Below are positions 45,425 to 53,984 of a stretch of DNA of 64,000 bases, one piece after another. The stretch is from an uncultured Eubacterium sp. GTDB taxonomy: Bacteria > Bacillota > Clostridia > Lachnospirales > Lachnospiraceae. Location of the stretch: the NCBI GenBank assembly GCA_900548465.1, contig URKY01000008.1, forward strand, positions 7,707 through 71,706. Direction: 5' to 3'. The notes under the pieces were generated by a model. The model ran no database searches, was not told where the DNA came from, and saw only the letters and a list, made by a program, of their open reading frames with translations. The stretch's first letter is position 1. Every line of letters starts with the position of its first letter. The translations under genes and the position numbers were made by a program.

Positions 45425-48400
45425 ATGAAAAAACGGATTTTATCAGTAGTTTTGACTGTAGCCATGGTGCTGGCGTCTTTAGTTTATCAGCCGGCAATAA
45501 AAGAAGTTAAGGCCGCAGCATGGAATTTGGTGTGGAGCGACGAGTTTGATGGAAACTCTCTTGACACCGGCGTATGGACACGTGAGACAGGAGGCAGCGA
45601 CGGTGGAGGCTGGGGTAATAATGAACTTGAGTATTATACGGATCGTACAGATAACTCTTATGTTTCAGACGGAACATTAAAAATAGTAGCTAGAAGAGAA
45701 AATTATGGGGGATGCAGATTTACATCTGCCCGTTTAAAATCAGCAGGAAAGAAAAGCTTCAAATATGGAAGAATGGAAGCACGAATCAAAGTAAATGGCG
45801 GTAATCAGGATGGTGTATGGCCGGCATTTTGGATGATGGGTGATGATGGAACGCCATGGCCATGGTGCGGTGAATTAGATATTATGGAGCATGCTAATTC
45901 AAGAAATTATGTGGAAGGAACCATTCATTGGAATGCAGGTGGCTCTTCCTATGGTACGGCATATAACCATATATTTTGGGGAAGTTATAGCGTTCCGGCA
46001 TACTATTACTATAGTGACAACACAAATAATGGTATTAATGGATGGCATACATACGGTGTAGTATGGACAGACAGTACTATTCAGTGGTATGTGGACAATC
46101 ATGTGTATTTAACAGCTTACCTTACACCTGATAATGCATATGCATTCCAGAAAAATCATTACTTCCTGTTAAATCTGGCTTTAGGCAGTAATTCTACAGG
46201 TTATACAGGAAATGTAGCACCTAATGATTCATTCCGGTCTGCAACAATGGAAGTAGATTATGTAAGGGTATTTTCGGGAAGCGGAGATTTAAATGATACG
46301 AATATTGGAGGAACAGTAACTGAACCTACAACACCATCGGATGGGTATACTGCCCTTGCTAACAATACAGTTACAACTATAGGAGACTGCTCTCTTTATG
46401 CCGGCAGCTGGGATAATGGAGCAATCAGCTATAAAGGAAGTAAATTGTCTGATTTGAACGTAAGATTAGATAGTACAAGTGGCAATCCGGGTACATGGGG
46501 AACTCAGTTAAAGTACCCGATGAATTTAATACAAGGGAAAAAATATAATGTAACTTTGAAATTTGATTCAACAAAATCAGGAACAATGTATTGGAAAAAT
46601 GAAGGCTCCAGTGATACGGTGGATTTAGGTACAGCTCAATATGCTGTTAATGCGGGAACAAACACTAAAACCATACAGATAACGGCAGATTCGAAAAACA
46701 CGGCAGTTATGGAAATGAGTGGAATGCCGGCAGGAACGGTTCTTAATAATATCAGTATTTCAGCTATTCAGGAAGCTGATGAAACAACGGCTAAACCGGC
46801 ATATCAGCCACAACCTGGTAATTTTGATGCATTTAATACAATTGAAGCCGAAAATTATACAAGCAATAATGGTGGTGTGATTGACGAAAACTCATCTGCC
46901 GGCAATGGGCATAACATTGGAGGAATTCTCGATAAAACATCATTAACTTATGGAACTGTTAACTTTACTGAACCTGCATCATCAATTAATTTTCAGTATT
47001 CATGTCCACAGGATTGTGGGGGAACTGCAGATGTGTACTGTGATGGCACAAAGGTAGGAACAGTTACATTAAATTCTAATGCTTCATCATGGAATGAATA
47101 TGGCAATGTAACAGCAAAACTTGACTCAGTAATAACAACAGGAGTACACTCCATTAAACTTTTGTTTAATACAAAAGATGGTTCAGCATATGCATGTAAT
47201 TTGGATTATTTTAGTTTTAACAAGGCAAGTGAAGATCAGTTTGTTCCATCGGGATATACAACTGCAACAGTTAACCAATGGATGACGTCAGGTAAATGGG
47301 GGTGCTATTTTGGAAATTGGAACGGCACTGCTTCCGGTTCATACAAATGGATATCTGACGCAGATTATAACATATATGTGGATCAGGCTAACAAAGGCAC
47401 AGAGTGGTTAGTACAGGGAAGTTACACGGGAAATGTAACGTCAGGTCATACCTATAAGGTATCAGTAGATGTGACATCTACTAAAGATTGCTTCGTTGGT
47501 ATGAAGGAAGGCATTTCAAACGATAAGGAAACTCAGGTATATACTGATTTAACTGCCAATAGTACGAAGACTTTGACAGGTACATATAAAGTGACAAATA
47601 ATCAGATAAAGGTTATGTTTGAATTAGGAAAAAGTGTTGAGTCAGGAACAAACATTAATTTTAAAAAAATTAAAATTGAGGACATTACTTCGGGAATAAT
47701 AAATCCACAAACTACAGTTGCTCCAACAACAAAGGAGGCACCAACAGCATCACCAACTACCGTGGCACCTACAGTAGTAGGAGAGGATGATTCAATTCCT
47801 GCACCGGTTGGCTTGACGTATGCAGGAAATGAAACACTTCCGTACTATTTTGCATGGCAGTCACCGGCTGATGACATAGAAAGCTATAACGTATACGTTG
47901 ATGGAAAATTTGTAGCAACATCAAATGTAGCAGCTATTAACTTAACATCGGAGGCTTTTTCAAGTGGAAATGGTGATTACATAGTTTCTGTTAGATCAGT
48001 AAGAAATGGTAAAGAATCTAAGGCAACTTCAATAACTTATACTTTCGCAGGTGGATCGGGTGAAAAGCCAACTACAGTAGTACCGACAACGGTTGCACCA
48101 ACAACAAAGGCAGTACCAACTACAGTTGCACCAACAACAAAGGCAGTACCGACGACGGTTGCACCAACAACAAAGATACCTACAACAGTTGCACCAACAA
48201 CAAAGGCAGTACCAACAACGGTTGCACCAACAACAAAGGAGGCACCAACAGCATCACCAACTACCGTGGCACCTACAGTAGTAGGAGAGGATGATTCAAT
48301 TCCTGCACCGGTTGGCTTGACGTATGCAGGAAATGAAACACTTCCGTACTATTTTGCATGGCAGTCACCGGCTGATGACATAGAAAGCTATAACGTATAC

Positions 48401-49612
48401 GTTGATGGAAAATTTGTAGCAACATCAAATGTAGCAGCTATTAACTTAACATCGGAGGCTTTTTCAAGTGGAAATGGTGATTACATAGTTTCTGTTAGAT
48501 CAGTAAGAAATGGTAAAGAATCTAAGGCAACTTCAATAACTTATACTTTCGCAGGTGGATCGGGTGAAAAGCCAACTACAGTAGTACCGACAACGGTTGC
48601 ACCAACAACAAAGGCAGTACCAACTACAGTTGCACCAACAACAAAGGCAGTACCGACGACGGTTGCACCAACAACAAAGATACCTACAACAGTTGCACCA
48701 ACAACAAAGGCAGTACCAACTACGGTTGCACCTACAACAAAGGCAGTACCAACTACGGTTGCACCTACAACAAAGGCAGTACCAACAACGGTTGCACCAA
48801 CAACAAAGGCAGTACCAACAACGGTTGCACCTACAACAAAGGCAGTACCAACTACAGTTGCACCAACAACAAAGGCAGTACCAACAACGGTCGTACCTAC
48901 AACAAAGGCAGTACCAACTACGGTTGCACCTACAACAAAAGAGATGCCAACAGAGTTTGCAACAACCACAGAAGCATCTGTTGATAAAGGAATTTTAAAT
49001 ACAGATGAGAACGGTATAAATGAAGTTAATAATAAAATTTCAAAATTGAATGCAGACAAAGGTGATATGGCAGGATCTTCATTTGCGAAAGTTATGTTAA
49101 AGGCTAAATCAGGTAAAAAGAAAGTAAGCCTTTCATGGAAAAAAGTTACAGGGGCAACTGAATATATCATATACGGTTCAGCCTGTGGCAAGAATAACAA
49201 AGTCGTAAAAATAAAGATGGTAAAAGGCAAAAAAGTCAGCATTAAAAAGTTAAAGAAAGGAAAATTCTACAAATATATGATTGTTGCGGTGAATGGCAAC
49301 AAGGTAGTAGCGGTATCTAAGGTATGCCATATAGCTACAAAAGGCGGAAAATATGGCAATGTTAATAAGATTACTTTAAATAAAAAGAAAATTACACTCA
49401 CTAAAGGTAAAAAATTCAAAATAAAAGCAAAAGCAAAGAGCGACAAAAAAGTAAGAAATCACATTGCAAAATTCAGATATGAATCAACAAATACAAATGT
49501 TGCTGAGGTAAGTAGCAAAGGTGTTGTTAAAGCCATTGGCAAAGGAAAGACTGTTATATATGTATTTGGACAGAATGGAATTTCTCAAAAGATTAATGTA
49601 GTTGTGAAATAA
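45425..49612 (+). CDS. Large secreted GH16 beta-glucanase with carbohydrate-binding and Ig-like modules
   Basis: The protein has 1395 residues from ATG 45425, behind AAGGAG. Signal peptide 1-32. The GH16 domain (about 33-287) carries the catalytic ELDIME (Glu 150, Asp 152, Glu 155), the laminarinase/lichenase form that cuts beta-1,3 or mixed-linkage glucans. Next are a CBM4/9-like domain (about 308-455), a CBM6-like domain (about 468-600, FNTIEAENYTS) and a second CBM4/9-like domain (about 609-755). A fibronectin-like module of about 95 residues then occurs twice, joined by PTTVAPTTKAV linkers, followed by a long linker array, an FnIII-like domain (about 1222-1309) and a Lys-rich BIG2 domain (about 1314-1395). 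No LPXTG is seen. Confidence 0.93.
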   Translation: MKKRILSVVLTVAMVLASLVYQPAIKEVKAAAWNLVWSDEFDGNSLDTGVWTRETGGSDGGGWGNNELEYYTDRTDNSYVSDGTLKIVARRENYGGCRFTSARLKSAGKKSFKYGRMEARIKVNGGNQDGVWPAFWMMGDDGTPWPWCGELDIMEHANSRNYVEGTIHWNAGGSSYGTAYNHIFWGSYSVPAYYYYSDNTNNGINGWHTYGVVWTDSTIQWYVDNHVYLTAYLTPDNAYAFQKNHYFLLNLALGSNSTGYTGNVAPNDSFRSATMEVDYVRVFSGSGDLNDTNIGGTVTEPTTPSDGYTALANNTVTTIGDCSLYAGSWDNGAISYKGSKLSDLNVRLDSTSGNPGTWGTQLKYPMNLIQGKKYNVTLKFDSTKSGTMYWKNEGSSDTVDLGTAQYAVNAGTNTKTIQITADSKNTAVMEMSGMPAGTVLNNISISAIQEADETTAKPAYQPQPGNFDAFNTIEAENYTSNNGGVIDENSSAGNGHNIGGILDKTSLTYGTVNFTEPASSINFQYSCPQDCGGTADVYCDGTKVGTVTLNSNASSWNEYGNVTAKLDSVITTGVHSIKLLFNTKDGSAYACNLDYFSFNKASEDQFVPSGYTTATVNQWMTSGKWGCYFGNWNGTASGSYKWISDADYNIYVDQANKGTEWLVQGSYTGNVTSGHTYKVSVDVTSTKDCFVGMKEGISNDKETQVYTDLTANSTKTLTGTYKVTNNQIKVMFELGKSVESGTNINFKKIKIEDITSGIINPQTTVAPTTKEAPTASPTTVAPTVVGEDDSIPAPVGLTYAGNETLPYYFAWQSPADDIESYNVYVDGKFVATSNVAAINLTSEAFSSGNGDYIVSVRSVRNGKESKATSITYTFAGGSGEKPTTVVPTTVAPTTKAVPTTVAPTTKAVPTTVAPTTKIPTTVAPTTKAVPTTVAPTTKEAPTASPTTVAPTVVGEDDSIPAPVGLTYAGNETLPYYFAWQSPADDIESYNVYVDGKFVATSNVAAINLTSEAFSSGNGDYIVSVRSVRNGKESKATSITYTFAGGSGEKPTTVVPTTVAPTTKAVPTTVAPTTKAVPTTVAPTTKIPTTVAPTTKAVPTTVAPTTKAVPTTVAPTTKAVPTTVAPTTKAVPTTVAPTTKAVPTTVAPTTKAVPTTVVPTTKAVPTTVAPTTKEMPTEFATTTEASVDKGILNTDENGINEVNNKISKLNADKGDMAGSSFAKVMLKAKSGKKKVSLSWKKVTGATEYIIYGSACGKNNKVVKIKMVKGKKVSIKKLKKGKFYKYMIVAVNGNKVVAVSKVCHIATKGGKYGNVNKITLNKKKITLTKGKKFKIKAKAKSDKKVRNHIAKFRYESTNTNVAEVSSKGVVKAIGKGKTVIYVFGQNGISQKINVVVK
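47722..48720 (+). repeat. 504-bp in-frame tandem duplication inside the GH16 gene
   Basis: The stretch 47722-48216 recurs at 48226-48720 with an offset of 504 bp (168 codons). I saw no base difference over about 495 bp. The unit carries one fibronectin-like module plus part of the Thr/Pro linker. Identity at synonymous sites implies a very recent duplication. Confidence 0.9.
48570..48945 (+). repeat. 33-bp minisatellite encoding PTTVAPTTKAV
   Basis: About eleven in-frame copies of a 33-bp unit encode the 11-residue Thr/Pro repeat; one copy is shortened (PTTVAPTTKI). A shorter array of the same unit stands at about 48066-48240. The copies differ mainly at third positions, so the array is older than the 504-bp duplication. 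Confidence 0.9.
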
Positions 49613-49626
49613 GAAATGTAATAATT

Positions 49627-49670
49627 AAGGAGCGTTGTACTGGTTTTAGATTAGGACAATGCTCCTTTTA
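49627..49670 (+). terminator. Terminator of the GH16 gene
   Basis: AAGGAGCGTTGT pairs with ACAATGCTCCTT (with a G-U pair and small internal mismatch) and ends in TTTT. Confidence 0.8.
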
Positions 49671-49699
49671 GATTGAGGCTTACGTCAATGATGAATCAT

Positions 49700-50040
49700 T
49701 CTATTAGTAATTGTGTAATCTTCCAATCAAATCTTAAGTTAATAGCTTGTAATTACGCAAAAAGCATATCAAAGAGTTGTAAATTGTGTAATTGATCGAT
49801 TAAATCACAAGTTAAGAGCTTGTAATTACGCAAAAAGTATATCAAAGAATTGTAAATTGCGTAATCAGCCAGTCAGATTACAAGTTAAGAGCTTTTAATT
49901 ACGCAAAAAACATATCAAAGAATTGTAAATTGTGTAATATTCCAATCAATTCACAAGATAAGAACTAGGAATTACACCAAAAGCATGTCGAAAAATAGTA
50001 ATTGTGTAATTCACCCAAAACACAAGAATTACAACAAAAG
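49700..50040. repeat. Degenerate 72-74 bp intergenic repeats
   Basis: The core TAATTACGCAAAAAG..ATATCAAAGAATTGTAAATTG recurs with AATTAC starting at 49751, 49823, 49897, 49970 and 50028: spacings 72, 74, 73 and 58. Each unit contains ATTACGCAA followed by TTGCGTAAT or TTGTGTAAT, so units can form hairpins. The last copies are degenerate. There is no open reading frame. It fills most of the 479-bp gap after the glucanase. Confidence 0.75.
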
Positions 50041-50050
50041 CACATCAAAA

Positions 50051-50079
50051 AAAAGAACTGCAAATATTGCAGTTCTTTT
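50051..50079. terminator. Bidirectional terminator before the 50092 gene end
   Basis: AAAAGAACTGCAA (50051-50063) pairs perfectly with TTGCAGTTCTTTT (50067-50079) around a 3-nt loop, with T-rich ends on both strands. Confidence 0.85.
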
Positions 50080-50091
50080 AGTTATACATAT

Positions 50092-50667
50092 TTAATTATC
50101 ATTGTTTTCATATATATTCTGATAAATTTGTTCAGTATATTCAGAGATAAGTGCTTCATCGGCATTTTCAAACTGATGCATCAGTTTGTCTTTGATTTTG
50201 TCTGCTCTGCTGAAATAAAGAATTTCAACGGGTTCATTCAAATCAAGACCTTCATCAAGCATTTCCTTAGTTATGTTGTTTTTGGCCCACTGAAGGAGTT
50301 CCTCAATCAAGGCATCTTCCTTATCTGCTTCGATTTTTACCTGCTTTGCATGCATAAATGAAACAATCCCTGCAATTATAAATATAATAAAAACTCCACC
50401 CATTACGGAATCAAAGAGCCATGCAGTAGAAGAATTAAGAGGTATATTTATAGTATCAGTCAGAACCAGAATCATAAATAAAACACCGATAATTCCGACA
50501 ATAAGCATGGTAGATGCAGAAGAAGTTATATCCTTATATTCATCAGAAAGTCTGGTAAATGAGGGAATTTTATTTTCAGTAAAATCATGTAATTCTTTTG
50601 GAATCGCATTTTCATTTATTTTTTCTTCTGGATTTTCATTAGGTTGTGTGTTAATGTTATCAGGCAT
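50092..50667 (-). CDS. Unrecognised two-helix membrane protein, 191 aa
   Basis: The start at 50667 (MPDNINTQPNENPEE) has GGAGGAATT upstream. A hydrophilic N-terminal tail of about 55 residues is followed by two membrane helices (about 52-72 and 86-107) and a charged helical cytoplasmic part (KQVKIEADKEDALIEELLQWAKNNIT). No known motif was recognised. It has its own promoter and terminator. Confidence 0.75.
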   Translation of the reverse strand: MPDNINTQPNENPEEKINENAIPKELHDFTENKIPSFTRLSDEYKDITSSASTMLIVGIIGVLFMILVLTDTINIPLNSSTAWLFDSVMGGVFIIFIIAGIVSFMHAKQVKIEADKEDALIEELLQWAKNNITKEMLDEGLDLNEPVEILYFSRADKIKDKLMHQFENADEALISEYTEQIYQNIYENNDN

Positions 50668-50729
50668 AAGCAAAATTCCTCCTGTAAGATTTATTATGTA
50701 TGAATGTTTGTAATCATAAATTTTATTTA

Positions 50730-50758
50730 ATTATATACTATTCAGTAGTCTTACACAA
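50730..50758 (-). promoter_or_regulatory. Predicted promoter of the 50092-50667 gene
   Basis: On the minus strand TTGTGT (50758-50753) and TATAAT (50735-50730) are 17 bp apart. A weaker plus-strand promoter for rlmH may overlap it (TTGTAA at 50708, TTATAT at 50731). Confidence 0.6.
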
Positions 50759-50789
50759 GACAAAACTATGGTAATGCGAGGTGAGTAAA

Positions 50790-51269
50790 TTGAAAATATC
50801 AGTTTTGACAGTTGGAAAAATAAAAGAGAAATTTTACACTGAAGCAATAAATGAATATTCAAAAAGACTATCGAGATATTGCAAGTTGGAAATTGTTCAG
50901 GTACCGGATGAAAAAACAGTAGAAAACTGTTCGGAAATTGAAGCAGATATTGTAAAACAGAAAGAGGGAGAGAGACTACTTAAACATATACCTGAAAATG
51001 CATATGTTATTACATTGGAAATACAGGGAAAGCAATTAGATTCCGTTGAAATGGCAAAGAAAATAAATCAATTGGGAATACAGGGAAACAGTCATATTGT
51101 TTTTGTTATAGGTGGTTCATTGGGGCTTCATAAATCTGTTTCAAATCGTGCGGATTATAAACTGAGTTTTTCAAAAATGACATTTCCGCATCAATTAATG
51201 AGAGTTATTTTATTGGAGCAGATATATAGAAGTTTCAGAATAATTAACAATCAGCCATATCATAAATAA
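50790..51269 (+). CDS. rlmH: 23S rRNA pseudouridine-1915 N3-methyltransferase
   Basis: The protein has 159 residues, exactly the family length, when started at TTG 50790, which has GAGGTGAG just upstream; GTG 50781 would give a longer product without a ribosome site. ISVLTVGKIKEKFYTEAINEYSKRLSRY, FVIGGSLGL and KMTFPHQLMRVILLEQIYRS are diagnostic of this SPOUT methyltransferase, which uses AdoMet. Confidence 0.96.
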   Translation: MKISVLTVGKIKEKFYTEAINEYSKRLSRYCKLEIVQVPDEKTVENCSEIEADIVKQKEGERLLKHIPENAYVITLEIQGKQLDSVEMAKKINQLGIQGNSHIVFVIGGSLGLHKSVSNRADYKLSFSKMTFPHQLMRVILLEQIYRSFRIINNQPYHK

Positions 51270-51273
51270 TAAT

Positions 51274-51302
51274 ATTGAAAAAGTATACATTATTATGTAT
51301 AA
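51274..51302 (+). promoter_or_regulatory. Promoter of the amino-acid ABC importer
   Basis: TTGAAA (51274-51279) and TATAAT (51297-51302) are 17 bp apart, about 55 bp before the start codon. Confidence 0.75.
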
Positions 51303-51358
51303 TAATCATGTTGCACATTTATGAATGCAATATTGATATGATTTAGGAGGAAAAAATA

Positions 51359-52141
51359 ATGAAGAAAGTATTATCATTAGCATTAGTAGTATGTTTGTCA
51401 GTTACAATGCTTTGCGCATGTGGAAGCGACAGTAAGACAGAAGCAAAAAAAGAAAGCAATAAAACACTTTCAATGGCTACAAACGCAGAATTTCCACCAT
51501 ATGAATATGTGGACGGAGATAAGGTTGTAGGTATTGATGTTGATATAGCACAGGCTATAGCTGATAAATTAGGGATGAAGTTAAAAGTTGATAACATTAA
51601 CTTTGATTCAATTATTCCTGCAGTTACATCAGGAAAAGACCAAATTGGTATTGCAGGTATGACTGTAACAGAAAAGAGAAAGAAGAGTGTTGATTTTACA
51701 GACTCTTATGCTACAGGTGTTCAGGCTGTTATTGTAAAAGAAGATTCAAAGATTAAAGATGCAGCTGATCTTACAAAGAAAGGTGCAAACAACAAGATTG
51801 GTGTTCAGTTAGGAACAACAGGTGACCTTTATTGTACAGATGATATTGAGAACGCAGGATTAGGTAAAGTTGAAAAATACAACAAGGGTGCTGACGCTGT
51901 TCAGGCATTAGTTAGTGGAAAAATCGATTGTGTTGTAATTGATAATCAGCCTGCAAAAGAATTTGTTAAAGCAAACAAGGGCTTAAAGATTCTTGATACT
52001 GCATATGCAGAAGAAGATTATGCAATTGCACTTGCAAAGGATAATTCAGAATTAAGAGACAAGATTAACAATGCTTTAAAGGAATTAAAAGCAGATGGAA
52101 CAATCCAGAAAATTCTTGATAAATATATAACAGCAGAATAA
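51359..52141 (+). CDS. Amino-acid ABC transporter substrate-binding lipoprotein
   Basis: The protein has 260 residues with a lipoprotein signal ending LCAC (Cys about 21). The SBP family 3 pattern follows: LSMATNAEFPPYEYVDGDKVVGIDVDIAQAIADKLG and the domain hinge around AGMTVTEKRKKSVDFTDSY. It binds a polar amino acid outside the cell; the exact ligand is unknown. The start is behind AGGAGG. A hairpin separates it from the permease. Confidence 0.93.
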   Translation: MKKVLSLALVVCLSVTMLCACGSDSKTEAKKESNKTLSMATNAEFPPYEYVDGDKVVGIDVDIAQAIADKLGMKLKVDNINFDSIIPAVTSGKDQIGIAGMTVTEKRKKSVDFTDSYATGVQAVIVKEDSKIKDAADLTKKGANNKIGVQLGTTGDLYCTDDIENAGLGKVEKYNKGADAVQALVSGKIDCVVIDNQPAKEFVKANKGLKILDTAYAEEDYAIALAKDNSELRDKINNALKELKADGTIQKILDKYITAE

Positions 52142-52154
52142 GTTATAGAATAAT

Positions 52155-52186
52155 AAAAGCTGCCGTTTTTACGGTAGCTTTATTTT
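52155..52186 (+). terminator. Intercistronic hairpin between binding protein and permease
   Basis: AAAGCTGCCGT pairs with ACGGTAGCTTT around a T-rich loop, then ATTTT. A partial terminator or RNA-stability element here would keep the binding protein in excess over the permease. Confidence 0.75.
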
Positions 52187-52201
52187 GAATAAGAGGTTAA
52201 T

Positions 52202-52969
52202 ATGCAGGAAATGTTATTTAATGGTATGTTATTTAAAACAAACTTTTTAAGCTCTTTAAGTTTTAAAGAGCAGCTTCATATGTGTTTTTTAGACGATAAT
52301 TATTGGAAGTTGTATTTATCAGGCTTGGGAAATACACTTTTGATTACATTCTTTGCACTTATTATCGGTGTAGTAATTGGTGCAGTAATTGCAATTATCA
52401 GAACAACATATGACAACACATATAAAGAAAAACGTAAAGGCGCCGGAAAAGTCGTACTTTGGTTTTTTAATTTAATAGCTAAAGTATATTTGACAGTAAT
52501 ACGTGGTACCCCTGTTGTAGTACAGATAATGATTATTTTCTTTATTGTATTTCAAAGTTCCAATGCTAAAATACCAATTGCAGCATTGGCATTTGGTATA
52601 AATTCAGGAGCATATGTTGCGGAAATTTTCAGAAGTGGAATTATGTCAATTGATGCAGGTCAGATGGAAGCAGGACGAAGCCTTGGATTTAATTATATTC
52701 AGACTATGTGGTTTGTAATTATTCCACAGGCGTTTAAGAATGTTTTGCCTACATTGGGAAATGAGTTTATTGTATTATTGAAAGAAACAGCTGTATGTGG
52801 ATACATTGGTCTTATGGATCTGACAAGAGCGGGTGACTCGGTAAGAGCGGCTACATATGTGCCATATTTCCCACTTCTTTTTATAGCTGCAGTATATCTG
52901 ATAATGGTAATGTTCTTTACATGGTTACTTGGAAAATTAGAAAGGAGGCTGAGAAATGATGAACGTTAA
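52202..52969 (+). CDS. Amino-acid ABC transporter permease
   Basis: The protein has 255 residues with about five membrane helices. [29 protein letters not shown] and the EAA-type loop [34 protein letters not shown] are typical of the His/Glu/Gln/Arg permease family. It overlaps the ATPase gene by 14 nt. Confidence 0.94.
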   Translation: MQEMLFNGMLFKTNFLSSLSFKEQLHMCFLDDNYWKLYLSGLGNTLLITFFALIIGVVIGAVIAIIRTTYDNTYKEKRKGAGKVVLWFFNLIAKVYLTVIRGTPVVVQIMIIFFIVFQSSNAKIPIAALAFGINSGAYVAEIFRSGIMSIDAGQMEAGRSLGFNYIQTMWFVIIPQAFKNVLPTLGNEFIVLLKETAVCGYIGLMDLTRAGDSVRAATYVPYFPLLFIAAVYLIMVMFFTWLLGKLERRLRNDER

Positions 52970-53705
52970 TGAGTCTCTAATAATAGCAAAAGGTATAAAA
53001 AAACATTATAAAGATGGAAAAATAAAAGCCCTAGATGGTGTCGATCTTGAAATAAAGAAAGGTGAAGTTGTGGTAATTATCGGACCATCAGGTTCGGGAA
53101 AATCAACCATGCTTAGAACACTTAATTTGCTGGAAGTTCCAACGGAAGGAAATCTTTATTTCGAAGGTGTGGACATGACCGGTAATAAAGTCAACATAAA
53201 TGAACACAGAAGAAAAATGGGAATGGTATTCCAGCATTTTAATCTGTTCCCACATATGACGGTTTTAAAGAACATGACAATTGCACCTATGAAGCTTTTA
53301 AAGAAGAGTAAGGAAGAGGCCAAGGCAAAAGCCATGGAACTTTTAAAAATCGTAAGTTTAGAGGATAGAGCTCAGGCATATCCAGCACAGTTGTCAGGTG
53401 GACAGAAACAGAGAATTGCCATTGCAAGAGCACTTTGTATGGAACCGGATGTAATGCTTTTTGATGAACCTACATCCGCCCTTGATCCTGAAATGGTAGG
53501 AGAAGTACTTAATGTAATGAAGGATTTAGCAAAACAGGGCATGACAATGGTTGTAGTAACACATGAAATGGGATTCGCAAGAGAAGTTGCATCCAGAGTA
53601 ATATTTATGGATGAAGGAAGAATCATAGAAGAAGGAACACCTTCCCAAATTTTCGACAACCCACAAAATGAGAGAACAAAAACATTCTTATCAAAAGTAA
53701 TATAA
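52956..53705 (+). CDS. Amino-acid ABC transporter ATP-binding protein
   Basis: The protein has 249 residues. Walker [10 protein letters not shown], signature LSGGQKQR, Walker [13 protein letters not shown] and the EMGFAREVA pattern place it with GlnQ/ArtM-type importers. The start is behind AAGGAGG, and overlaps the permease end; ATG 52956 and 52959 are both possible. A large palindrome follows. Confidence 0.95.
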   Translation: MMNVNESLIIAKGIKKHYKDGKIKALDGVDLEIKKGEVVVIIGPSGSGKSTMLRTLNLLEVPTEGNLYFEGVDMTGNKVNINEHRRKMGMVFQHFNLFPHMTVLKNMTIAPMKLLKKSKEEAKAKAMELLKIVSLEDRAQAYPAQLSGGQKQRIAIARALCMEPDVMLFDEPTSALDPEMVGEVLNVMKDLAKQGMTMVVVTHEMGFAREVASRVIFMDEGRIIEEGTPSQIFDNPQNERTKTFLSKVI

Positions 53706-53768
53706 AAGTCATATAGAAAAATTAAATACTTCGAAGGTTCGAAAAAGTAATGGTATTACAAAAGAGAA

Positions 53769-53955
53769 CCGGAAAGATAAAAAACACTTTGAAAAAATAA
53801 TTGGAAGTATTTCGTAATCTTTGCGAGCATAGCTACAATTGCGGAGCGCTGTTTGAAGCCACGAAGTGGCTGAGTTTGCGGGAGCAATTGTTAATATGCG
53901 GCGGAGCAAAGATAGAAATACGACATATTTTTCAAAGTGTTTTTTATCTTTCCGG
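53769..53955. repeat. Nested 187-bp palindromic element
   Basis: Perfect 28-bp inverted arms lie at 53769-53796 and 53928-53955. Inside are three further inverted pairs: 53807-53824 with 53906-53921 (imperfect), ACAATTGC/GCAATTGT (53835-53842, 53884-53891) and AGCCAC/GTGGCT around GAA (53857-53871). The core is more GC-rich than the surroundings. No convincing gene lies in it. It may be a miniature transposable element or a structured RNA or terminator. It fills most of the 279-bp gap between the two converging genes. Confidence 0.8.
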
Positions 53956-53984
53956 TCCTTTTGGATAGTGTTAATTTTTTGAAA

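Noticed and set aside
48541-49242. Minus-strand frame of 233 codons rich in VGTAFVVGATVVG
   Set aside because: It is the mirror of the 33-bp Thr/Pro repeat array in the GH16 gene; the repeat unit is open in several frames by chance and there is no ribosome site.
49700-50040. Repeats considered as a CRISPR array
   Set aside because: The units are 72-74 bp and degenerate, the parts between the cores are themselves similar, and no cas genes are nearby.
53709-53909. Minus-strand 66-codon frame in the palindromic element
   Set aside because: Inverted repeats create such frames by chance; it has no ribosome site and no recognisable motif.
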